Source: CALESS01 sp964405455
GTDB taxonomy: Bacteria > Chloroflexota > Anaerolineae > Anaerolineales > Anaerolineaceae
Direction of reading: 5' to 3'
DNA: 64,000 nucleotides
Assembly: GCA_964405455.1 (NCBI GenBank)
Contig: CAYOOA010000006.1
Location: forward strand, 1 to 64,000
In this document: positions 16,801 to 23,236 of the stretch, in pieces
Layout: each line of letters opens with the position of its first letter
Position numbering within the stretch: position 1 is the first letter of the stretch
Position numbers and translations under genes: made by a program
The notes under the pieces: model-generated
The model's input: only the letters and a program-made list of their open reading frames with translations
Told to the model about the DNA's origin: nothing
Databases searched by the model: none

Positions 16801-17727
16801 AGCGACCCCGGCGGCAGCGGTCCGGGCGCTGTGGATGTGTATTTCCATTCCACCGATTGGACCAACGGCCTGTGGGAGAAGATTACCAGCGATACAACCC
16901 CGGAGGACGGCTTCTACATCCCGGTGGATCTATCGGCAAAGGGTGCAGACGGCGGCTCCTTGCTGGTGCAGGGCTTCGATCTCACCGGCACAAGCGCCAT
17001 CGCCCTGGTCAGCCCCCTGGGCGTGGATGCCACCCAACCCACAGCCTCCTTTGAAAGCATCCCTCCGAACGGCAGTACGCGCTTCCTGGTGCGGTGGAAC
17101 CTTGCCGACACCATCAGCGGGTTGGCTGGATTCTCCATCCAGGTCCAGGTGGACGGCGGCAGTTGGACCGATTGGATGACCGCTCCCGATCTCAACCTGC
17201 GCCAGGCCTGGTACCAGGGAGAACTCGGGCACACCTACGGATTCCGCCTGCAAGCCGTGGATGTTGCCGGCAATGTCCGTGTCTACCCGGCCAGCGCAGA
17301 GGTCTCGATATCCGTCTCCACCTGCACAGCAGATGCCTTTGAAGATGCCGACGATTCACCCACCTCAGCCAACCTGCTTGGGATGGAAAGTTCACCGCAG
17401 CACAATTTCTGCGCGGCCAATGACGTTGATTGGTTCACCCTCCAGGCGGCAGATGATCAACCCTTGCTGCTGGTGGTACAGCCATCCGCTGCCATGGGAG
17501 CCTATACAATCGGATGGTATGATGCCAGCGGTCAAACCCTGCTGCAAGAAATCACATCCAATGGCGGCGGCATTCCCGCGGCCTTACCCATTGTCCCTGC
17601 CAGCGGCGGGGGAACCTACCGCGTGCGCATCCAGCCGCTGGATCCCCGCCTGGCTGGAGACGGCGTCACTTACACCCTGCAGCTCTTCCAGGCTGTTCAA
17701 GTGCACCTGCCACTGGTGCAACGCTAA
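13846..17727 (+). CDS. Large secreted multidomain protein with M23-like peptidase domain
   Basis: The ATG at 13846 follows AGGAGAATTCAA and gives 1293 residues with a signal anchor. An M23/LytM-like metallopeptidase domain comes first (roughly 180-330), with YAYDF and the HLHFHVH motif; the first zinc ligand is not obvious, so activity is uncertain. Then come an Ig-like domain, a beta/gamma-crystallin-like stretch (starting near SQVALFTGVDYTG), a second Ig-like region, a jelly-roll domain like that of immune inhibitor A proteins (LDEMEAGINDW to PGWLVDNVSL), a pre-peptidase C-terminal domain (CAETTPNDTPATA), another Ig-like domain and a second PPC-like domain. The protein ends VHLPLVQR. M23 domains usually cut peptidoglycan cross-links. 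Confidence 0.85.
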   Translation: MKHVNIGLGALIILGVILAVIQPAALPTQAAVEVQPTPQAKYPQQDAALREAFSAAIQGREDVLGFIVYDTEVQRIEYSQDGQTALLFLQMRDRTTGKVIATEPGLAIAQLNSLSDGSKALDWKITLQADSNWEEQLNNLPAGMLTEEGRLLYMPDATPVTETLPTPIRGYKLPWAKGLTKQLSGSIGHFLIYYSCAAGETACRYAYDFADGTMFPLLAARGGLVHLLYDECPNDNHSCVNYIVLEDRSTSPYTYQLYMHIAYHSIPQNLRTINTPVVQGQFIANVDNTGYSTGSHLHFHVHTNPSSYWGNSVDIAFDEVPFNDGEPRTCYEAEHWPAYGTGCADTYTSQNQGANPPTGNLTQPTNGQVFSTSIIPMAGTATDDISITKIQPVVYNGSEWVEVGSSYTTASFNGTVDLCSANIADGPVLVGFYAYDYEGNRSTNVLGQRQIFKSATCSTPAPPACVPTSSQVALFTGVDYTGVCKKFNIGNYTSDNLYPLQMNQTVSILVGSNVTVTGYDGEYDTTYVKFDGRGETYYSSDPNLADNLLPANAITSIRVQAKSSGPLDIFTDPIGLTVGQSPTSVDSLILSAIRGNYYKNGDGVNTWSATLAGPGGTLTLPTQKYPIWSVGSLAAGSYTFTVTAQGSSATKQASTSFTVSEASLPAVANRSVPYLDEMEAGINDWTASGLWHQMPFQRDSATTTAWGYNNGTDYSTATYRGGDLTSPPITLPAGGAYLRFDYLYKTETANPLVDQRRVQISVNGGAFTDLLQMSDDPMDYWLHSPVINLTGAQYRGQTVRIRFHFDTVDIYGNGFFPGWLVDNVSLNTTAPDLSCAETTPNDTPATASSIAINSDQNGVICTGGDVDYYKVNASAGMRLIASVAAAANGSPLDSVLRLYDSDGRSVLVENDDVSSTLQDSQLNYTVQRSGTYYLRVSAWDHPSAGSPQHTYTLSLRQDVVQPVVVLNFPTSRWIPGPIFPVIANVSDPGGSGPGAVDVYFHSTDWTNGLWEKITSDTTPEDGFYIPVDLSAKGADGGSLLVQGFDLTGTSAIALVSPLGVDATQPTASFESIPPNGSTRFLVRWNLADTISGLAGFSIQVQVDGGSWTDWMTAPDLNLRQAWYQGELGHTYGFRLQAVDVAGNVRVYPASAEVSISVSTCTADAFEDADDSPTSANLLGMESSPQHNFCAANDVDWFTLQAADDQPLLLVVQPSAAMGAYTIGWYDASGQTLLQEITSNGGGIPAALPIVPASGGGTYRVRIQPLDPRLAGDGVTYTLQLFQAVQVHLPLVQR

Positions 17728-17779
17728 CGACTGAAACCCTGCTGCACAGTTTCAAAAAAATCGTATCGAATTAAACCTG

Positions 17780-17809
17780 AAAGGGACGCATAACAAGCGT
17801 CCCTTTTTC
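17780..17809 (+). terminator. Rho-independent terminator
   Basis: AAGGGACGC pairs with GCGTCCCTT around ATAACAA, followed by a run of T. It ends the transcript of the large secreted protein. Confidence 0.85.
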
Positions 17810-17864
17810 GTTTGCCACCTGCAGGAGCCAGGCTTCTCTATCCGATCAGGTAATTGTGCACCTG

Positions 17865-18167
17865 CTACTCGGTTAAATCCACCGCAAAGCGCAGGGCATT
17901 GGCAGCGAATTCCACCCGCACCACCCGCCCGCTCACCTGGATGTGTGAGGTGTTATCCAGGTTGGGAATGGCCAGGCGAACTTCATCGCCCACCTGGGGC
18001 TTATAGCCCTCTGATTTCAACGGCAGTTTAACCAGGATCCCAGTCGCCGAAACATTCACGCTGCGCCCGCTCAAGCGGTGTGGTTCAAGGATCTTCACCG
18101 GCCGATGCCACTCCATCCGGTTGGCCCGGCGTGATTCACGGAAATCCAAAACGTTCGATTGCAACAT
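17865..18167 (-). CDS. PilZ-domain protein
   Basis: PilZ domains bind cyclic di-GMP and control motility, adhesion or exopolysaccharide. The 100-residue product from the ATG at 18167 (GGAGGG upstream) is a lone PilZ domain, with an arginine-rich stretch RESRRANRMEWHR at the N-terminus and NVSATG as the second binding motif ([D/N]xSxxG). The gene is monocistronic, with TATTAT upstream near 18212 as a possible -10 box. Its target is not evident, although the Flp pilins elsewhere in the window show the cell can make surface appendages. Confidence 0.85.
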   Translation of the reverse strand: MLQSNVLDFRESRRANRMEWHRPVKILEPHRLSGRSVNVSATGILVKLPLKSEGYKPQVGDEVRLAIPNLDNTSHIQVSGRVVRVEFAANALRFAVDLTE

Positions 18168-18313
18168 CCCATCCCTCCGCACTGACAGCCGCAAAGCCTT
18201 GCTTGTAGAATCATAATAGCACAAACCGAATCAAATGCAAGCGGTTTTCAGAGTAAACCTCACGAAAATATAATGAATGGGTTAACTGCGGATTAAATTG
18301 ATCCAAAAAATGC

Positions 18314-18341
18314 TTGCATTTTTGTTTGTCCTTTGTATAAT
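18314..18341 (+). promoter_or_regulatory. Promoter giving a probable leaderless transcript
   Basis: TTGCAT (18314-18319), a 16-base spacer and TATAAT (18336-18341). The ATG starts only 6 bases after the -10 box, so transcription should begin at or next to the start codon. Confidence 0.65.
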
Positions 18342-18347
18342 AAGGAT

Positions 18348-19265
18348 ATGCGCATTACTCGCCGCGCTTTTTGGGTGGTTTTATTTATCATTGTCCTTGT
18401 CCTGGCACCAACAGGTGCCCTTGCGCAGACCGGGGGAGTGAAGGTATTTTCCAATGGCGTCCTGCTTTCCGGGGAATGGCTGAAAAAGTGGAACAGCTCG
18501 CCTGATCCATATTTGCAGTACGGCATTCCGCTTACCGGGATAATTCAATCCGCCAGCGGCGAAAATGTGGTCTACCTGCAAAAAGCCCGCTTCCGCGAGA
18601 CTGCCGAAGGCATTGTTGCAGATCCACTGGGGCAGATGCTGTATGTGCCCGGCCATCCGGCCAATTTCTCGCTCAATACTCCCGCCTGCCGGGTGCAACC
18701 GGAAACCGGCTTTCACCTGTGTTATACCTTCCTGCAGGTCTACAGCACCAAGGGTGACCTGTTGGGCGCTCCAGTGTCTGACCCGGAAGAGGAAAACGGC
18801 CGGATTTACCAGGCTTTTGAATACGGCTGGCTGGAGTGGCGGCCGGAAAATCCGCCCAATCAACGTGTTGTCTTTGTCGACCTCGGCCGGATTGCTTATG
18901 ATCTCTGGGAGGGCGGGCATGTTTCCGCCATCGGCAGCAGCCTGCCGGTTTCCAGCACGGATATCTCGGCCTTTGCCTTCGTCGAGCAATCCATTCTGCC
19001 GAACAACTCCACCCAGACCCTGTACCTGATCGCCCGTGATTCGAAATACCAACCGATCAGCAATGTCATCGTCAATGTTGCGGTGGAATTTCCCACTGGC
19101 CAGGTGGTCGGCCTGGGAGTGCGCAGCACCGATGCCGACGGCCTGGTGAAATACACCTTTGATGTGCGTGGCTTCCAGGTCGGTCAGACGGTGAAGATCC
19201 ACGCCAGTCTGAAATACGGTCCCAACAGTGCAGAAGCGGGTACTTCTTTCCGCATCTGGTATTAA
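18348..19265 (+). CDS. Secreted protein with C-terminal Ig-like domain
   Basis: The 305-residue product has a signal peptide (cleavage expected after ALAQ). The middle contains a segment like those of secreted Chloroflexota proteins (PYLQYGIPLTG, LLGAPVSDPEEENGRIYQAFEYGWLEW), reminiscent of LGFP-type repeats. The C-terminal 90 residues resemble a bacterial Ig-like domain (ISNVIVNVAVEF to VGQTVKIHASL). No enzyme motif is visible; an adhesive or wall-associated role is possible. It has its own promoter and terminator. Confidence 0.75.
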   Translation: MRITRRAFWVVLFIIVLVLAPTGALAQTGGVKVFSNGVLLSGEWLKKWNSSPDPYLQYGIPLTGIIQSASGENVVYLQKARFRETAEGIVADPLGQMLYVPGHPANFSLNTPACRVQPETGFHLCYTFLQVYSTKGDLLGAPVSDPEEENGRIYQAFEYGWLEWRPENPPNQRVVFVDLGRIAYDLWEGGHVSAIGSSLPVSSTDISAFAFVEQSILPNNSTQTLYLIARDSKYQPISNVIVNVAVEFPTGQVVGLGVRSTDADGLVKYTFDVRGFQVGQTVKIHASLKYGPNSAEAGTSFRIWY

Positions 19266-19295
19266 ATTCCATATCCCTTTCAAAAATACCCACCC

Positions 19296-19322
19296 AAACC
19301 GCTGCCAGGGCAGCGGTTTTTT
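19296..19322 (+). terminator. Rho-independent terminator
   Basis: AAACCGCTGCC and GGCAGCGGTTTTTT form a GC-rich hairpin with a T tract, just after the secreted Ig-like protein gene. Confidence 0.85.
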
Positions 19323-19473
19323 CATAATTTTCTCGATATCAGGAAGAATATCAGCCTGAAAATATGCTTTTCTCGCCGATTGAATTAAAGGAGATTAAGT
19401 TACAATCACATGGCATACTCGGTGTATAGGCCTTGCAGGCCGGCACCGGATTCCCTGTGTAGCGAGGATGGAT

Positions 19474-21027
19474 ATGACCGAGGAAGATCCCAGAATCTTG
19501 AATTTGCGCGCCATGCGCCAACGGGCCAGGCTCGGCGGCGGTGAAGAGCGCATCGCCAAGCAGCATGCCAAGGGCAAGATGACCGCCCGCGAACGGATTG
19601 AGTTCCTGCTCGATCCTGGCACTTTCCAGGAATTGGGCGCTTACGGATTGCAGCAGAACACACTCATCGCCAGCAGCGAGGAAAAAATCCTCGGCGACGG
19701 TGTGGTAACCGGCTGCGGTCGGATTGACGGGCGCATCGTCTATGTTTATGCCCAGGATTTCACCGTCTCCGGCGGTGCCCTGGGTGAAATGCACTCGCGC
19801 AAGATCTGCAACGCCATGGACCTGGCTGTCCAGGCCGGCGCACCGTTCATCGGCCTGATTGATTCGGGCGGCGCCCGCATCCAGGAAGGGGTGCGCAGCC
19901 TGAGCGGTTACGCAGAAATTTTCCGCCGCAACGCCCAGTACTCCGGCATCATCCCACAGATCAGCGTCATCCTGGGCCCCTGCGCCGGTGGTGCGGCTTA
20001 CTCCCCCGCCCTGACCGACCTGATCATCATGGTCGATAAGAACTCCTACATGTTCCTCACCGGCCCGGAAGTGATTAAATCCATCACCGGTGAAGTCGTG
20101 GATTTTGAAACCCTCGGCGGAGCCGAAACCCACCTCACCATCAGCGGCCTGGCCCACCTGACCGCCCCCAATGAAAAGGATGCGCTGACCCTGGCGCGTA
20201 AAGCCATTTCCTACCTGCCCTCCAACGGAATGGAAAATCCTCCCGCCCAACCGGCTGCGCAGGACCCGACCGCCCTGGTGGAAGAACTCAATCACATCGT
20301 CCCGGCCGATCCCTCCGCCCCATACAGCATGCACGAAATCATCCAGCGCGTGGTGGATGCCGGCTCGTTCATTGAACTCCAGCCCGGTTTTGCCCGCAAT
20401 GCCATTGTCGGCCTGGCGCGTATCGGCGGATTGAGTGTCGGCATCGTCTCACAGGAACCGGCCCAGATGGCCGGCGTGATTGACATCGATGCCGCCGACA
20501 AGATCACCCGCTTTGTCCGCCTGTGCGATTGCTATAACATCCCGCTGGTCACCTTCGTGGATACGCCCGGTTTCCTGCCGGGTGTGGACCAGGAGCACCG
20601 CGGTATCATCCGCCACGGCGCCAAGGTGTTGTATGCCTATTCCGAAGCCAGCGTGCCCAAGATCAGCGTGGTGGTGCGTAAGGCCTACGGCGGCGCATTC
20701 GTGGTGATGAGCAGCAAATTCCTGGGAACTGATTACAACTTCGCCTGGCCCTCAGCGGAAATCGCCGTGATGGGCCCGGAAGGCGCCACCAACATCCTCT
20801 ACCGCCGCCAGATTGAAGCCGCGGCCGACCCGGCCGCCGAGCGCGCCCGCCTGACCGAGGAATACCGCGACAAATATCTCAATCCCTTCATGGCAGCCGG
20901 CACCGGCGATATTGACGACGTTATCGAACCGCGCGAAACCCGCCAGCGCGTCTACGCCGCCCTGTTGGCCTTGACTACAAAATCCGTCACCCCCCTGCCG
21001 CGCAAGCACGGCAATATGCCGGTCTAA
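19474..21027 (+). CDS. mmdA: Carboxyltransferase subunit of Na+-pumping acyl-CoA decarboxylase (MmdA-like)
   Basis: The subunit moves the carboxyl group from the acyl-CoA, probably (S)-methylmalonyl-CoA, to biotin. The 517-residue length and motifs (DSGGARIQEG, GPCAGGAAYSPA, DTPGFLPG, RKAYGGAF) match the propionyl-CoA carboxylase beta/MmdA family. The ATG at 19474 is preferred because GAGG lies 6 bases before it; an ATG two codons earlier abuts the binding site. The neighbouring gamma-like, biotin carrier and beta pump genes, and the absence of biotin carboxylase, argue for a decarboxylase rather than a carboxylase. Glutaconyl-CoA is a less likely substrate. Confidence 0.92.
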   Translation: MTEEDPRILNLRAMRQRARLGGGEERIAKQHAKGKMTARERIEFLLDPGTFQELGAYGLQQNTLIASSEEKILGDGVVTGCGRIDGRIVYVYAQDFTVSGGALGEMHSRKICNAMDLAVQAGAPFIGLIDSGGARIQEGVRSLSGYAEIFRRNAQYSGIIPQISVILGPCAGGAAYSPALTDLIIMVDKNSYMFLTGPEVIKSITGEVVDFETLGGAETHLTISGLAHLTAPNEKDALTLARKAISYLPSNGMENPPAQPAAQDPTALVEELNHIVPADPSAPYSMHEIIQRVVDAGSFIELQPGFARNAIVGLARIGGLSVGIVSQEPAQMAGVIDIDAADKITRFVRLCDCYNIPLVTFVDTPGFLPGVDQEHRGIIRHGAKVLYAYSEASVPKISVVVRKAYGGAFVVMSSKFLGTDYNFAWPSAEIAVMGPEGATNILYRRQIEAAADPAAERARLTEEYRDKYLNPFMAAGTGDIDDVIEPRETRQRVYAALLALTTKSVTPLPRKHGNMPV

Positions 21028-21044
21028 CCCGGAGGAGCCCCTAA

Positions 21045-21416
21045 ATGATCCAGAACCTGAAAGATGCTTTGGTTATCACCGGGGTGGGCATGGGATTGGT
21101 TTTCCTGGCCCTACTGCTGCTCTGGCTGCTCATGGCACTGGTGGTCAAAATCAAAGATCCGGTCGAATCCGAAGAAGAGGAAGCCGAAGCACAAATGGAT
21201 GCCAGCCTGGAAGATGCACCGGCCGTGACTGTCTCGGACCGCAAGCGGCGGGCTGCCGCAGCCGCCGTGGCTGTTGCGCTCGGCTTGCGGCGGAGTTCTG
21301 CCGCCAGCCTGCAGCCGCAAACGCCGGCCGCTTTCACCGGGGGCTGGCAAGCCTCATACCGCGCCAATAACATCGCCCGGCGCACCAACCTGTTTAGCCG
21401 TAAACCGCGAGGGTAG
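21045..21416 (+). CDS. Decarboxylase gamma/delta (OadG-like) subunit
   Basis: A 123-residue protein with one N-terminal membrane helix (about 8-35), an acidic stretch (EEEEAEAQ) and a basic Ala-rich tail. This matches the small OadG/MmdD subunit that anchors the carboxyltransferase to the membrane pump. A strong GGAGGAG precedes it; it starts 17 bases after mmdA and ends 4 bases before the biotin carrier gene. The family is poorly conserved, so the call leans on size, topology and context. Confidence 0.8.
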   Translation: MIQNLKDALVITGVGMGLVFLALLLLWLLMALVVKIKDPVESEEEEAEAQMDASLEDAPAVTVSDRKRRAAAAAVAVALGLRRSSAASLQPQTPAAFTGGWQASYRANNIARRTNLFSRKPRG

Positions 21417-21420
21417 AGAT

Positions 21421-21840
21421 ATGAAACTGCGTGTCAAAATTGACGATCAGATGTTTGATGTGGAAGTGAACGATCTCTCCAGCCGGCCGATCCTGGCCAG
21501 CGTGGACGGTGAAACGTTTGAAATCTGGCCGGAAGATGCCGCCGCCCCCGAGATTGCGCCTCTGCAAGCTGCGCCGGCCCAGGCGCGCCCCGTTGCTGCT
21601 GCCGCAGAAGCCGCGGTGGATAAGACCAAAAGCGTCACCGCCCCCATCCCCGGCGTGATCATTTCGATCGCCGTCAAGGAAGGTGATGTGGTCAAGCAAG
21701 GCCAGGAGTTGTGTGTCCTGGAAGCAATGAAGATGAAGAACGCCATCCGCGCCGGACGGGCGGGCAAGATTGCAGCCATCCGCGTGGCGGCCGGCGATCA
21801 TGTAAAGCACGGCCAGGCCTTGATGGATTACGCCGAATAG
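21421..21840 (+). CDS. mmdC: Biotin carboxyl carrier subunit
   Basis: The 139-residue product carries carboxyl-biotin between the carboxyltransferase and the membrane beta subunit. The biotinyl domain is at the C-terminus with EAMKM (101-105); Lys104 is the expected attachment site. An Ala/Pro-rich flexible linker (about 40-66) precedes it. I start it at the ATG at 21421, with GAGGGTAGAGAT upstream; an upstream in-frame extension would overlap the gamma-like gene. Confidence 0.93.
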   Translation: MKLRVKIDDQMFDVEVNDLSSRPILASVDGETFEIWPEDAAAPEIAPLQAAPAQARPVAAAAEAAVDKTKSVTAPIPGVIISIAVKEGDVVKQGQELCVLEAMKMKNAIRAGRAGKIAAIRVAAGDHVKHGQALMDYAE

Positions 21841-21849
21841 GGGGATGGC

Positions 21850-23001
21850 ATGATCATCGATCTGCTTTCCCAAATTTTTGCCGGTTCTGCCTCATTTTAC
21901 TGGGGTAATGCCGTCATGATCCTGGTCGGCCTGGTGTTGATTGCGCTGGCCGTGATCAAGGAATACGAACCGGTCCTGCTGCTGCCGATTGGTGTGGGCT
22001 GTATCCTGGCCAACCTGGGCATGGCCGTCAATATGGCTCCCGGCGCTTGCAGCCTGGGTGACCAGAACTTCCTGACCATCCTGTATTGCGCCGGCATTAA
22101 GACGGAGCTCTTCCCGCTGCTGATCTTCGTGGGCGTGGGCGCGATGATTGACTTCACTCCCCTGCTGGCCATGCCGCAGATGGTGGTGTTGGGCGCTGCC
22201 GGCCAGTTTGGCATCTACGCCACCCTGATCCTGGCTACATTGCTCGGGTTCAAGATGAACGAAGCCGCCTCCATCGGCGTCATCGGCGCCATTGACGGCC
22301 CGACCGCCATCTTTGTCACCACCAAACTGGCCCCGGAGCTGCTCGGCCCGATTGCCGTGGCAGCCTACTCCTACATGAGCCTGATCCCGATCATCCAGCC
22401 GCCAATCATGAAGTTGATGACCACACGCAAGGAACGCCTGACCCGCATGGAATACACTGCCAAGCCGGTTTCCAAGCGCGCCCTGATCATCTTCCCCATC
22501 GTGGTGACCATCGTGGTTTCACTGGTGGCCCCCTCCGCCGCCCCGTTGATTGCCACCCTGATGCTGGGGAATATTCTCCGCGAGGCCGGTGTGGTGGACC
22601 GCCTGAACAAAGCTGCCCAGAACGAAATCATCAATATCTCCACCCTGTTCCTCGGTTTGTGCATCGGCGCAACCATGACCGCCGCCCGCTTCATCCAGTT
22701 GGATACCCTGATGATCCTCGGCCTGGGCTTGCTGGCCTTCGTGATCGACACGGTTGCCGGCCTGCTATTCGGCAAGTTCATGTATGTCATCTCCGGGCAT
22801 AAAATCAACCCATTGATCGGCGCTTGCGGAATCTCGGCCTTCCCCATGGCCGGACGGCTTTCCGCTAAAATGGCTGCGGATGAAGATTATGACAATTTCA
22901 TCCTGATGCACGCCATGGGCTCCAACACTGCCGGGCAGTTGGGCAGCGTGGTGGCCGGCGGCCTGCTGCTGGTACTGGTTTCCGTCTTCGGTCACATCTA
23001 A
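21850..23001 (+). CDS. mmdB: Na+-translocating decarboxylase beta subunit (OadB/GcdB/MmdB family)
   Basis: The integral membrane subunit decarboxylates carboxyl-biotin and exports Na+. The 383-residue length is typical. Conserved elements include GAIDGPTAIF (with the aspartate implicated in Na+ transport), the glycine-rich NPLIGACGISAFPMAGR and HAMGSNTAGQLGS. A GGGGGAT binding site precedes the ATG, 9 bases after the biotin carrier gene. It is last in the four-gene operon and followed by a strong terminator. Confidence 0.95.
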   Translation: MIIDLLSQIFAGSASFYWGNAVMILVGLVLIALAVIKEYEPVLLLPIGVGCILANLGMAVNMAPGACSLGDQNFLTILYCAGIKTELFPLLIFVGVGAMIDFTPLLAMPQMVVLGAAGQFGIYATLILATLLGFKMNEAASIGVIGAIDGPTAIFVTTKLAPELLGPIAVAAYSYMSLIPIIQPPIMKLMTTRKERLTRMEYTAKPVSKRALIIFPIVVTIVVSLVAPSAAPLIATLMLGNILREAGVVDRLNKAAQNEIINISTLFLGLCIGATMTAARFIQLDTLMILGLGLLAFVIDTVAGLLFGKFMYVISGHKINPLIGACGISAFPMAGRLSAKMAADEDYDNFILMHAMGSNTAGQLGSVVAGGLLLVLVSVFGHI

Positions 23002-23021
23002 ACGCTCTTCCTTAATCTTTC

Positions 23022-23054
23022 ACCCCCCTGCGGAAACATTGCGCAGGGGGGTTC
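23022..23054 (+). terminator. Terminator of the decarboxylase operon
   Basis: ACCCCCCTGC pairs with GCAGGGGGGT around a loop of 11 bases, followed by TTCG rather than a long T tract. It separates the decarboxylase operon from nifJ, which therefore likely has its own promoter. Confidence 0.7.
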
Positions 23055-23165
23055 GCGTTAATGTATGATAGAATGTGAAACTTGTAACATGACAATAATA
23101 CGAATATTTACGGACGTAAATTACTATAAGAATCTCCCGCTTACCGTTAGACTTAAAAGTTGAAT

Positions 23166-23183
23166 GTCCAGACACTTTTGGAC
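23166..23183. promoter_or_regulatory. Candidate operator upstream of nifJ
   Basis: A short inverted repeat, GTCCA-N8-TGGAC, lies about 55 bases before the nifJ start in an AT-rich leader of roughly 180 bases. It could be a regulator site. No known consensus was recognised, and such short repeats can occur by chance. Confidence 0.3.
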
Positions 23184-23236
23184 GAAATGTGCCATGAATA
23201 ACCGTTTCTACGGATTTTTTTACAGGAGTGATGCAA

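Noticed and set aside
17865..18167. PilZ protein as having a degenerate cyclic di-GMP motif
   Set aside because: The second motif reads NVSATG, but Asn is allowed at that position in the consensus, so it is not evidence of loss.
21274..21420. N-terminal extension of the biotin carrier protein
   Set aside because: The extension overlaps the gamma-like subunit gene and lacks domain features; the ATG at 21421 has a binding site.
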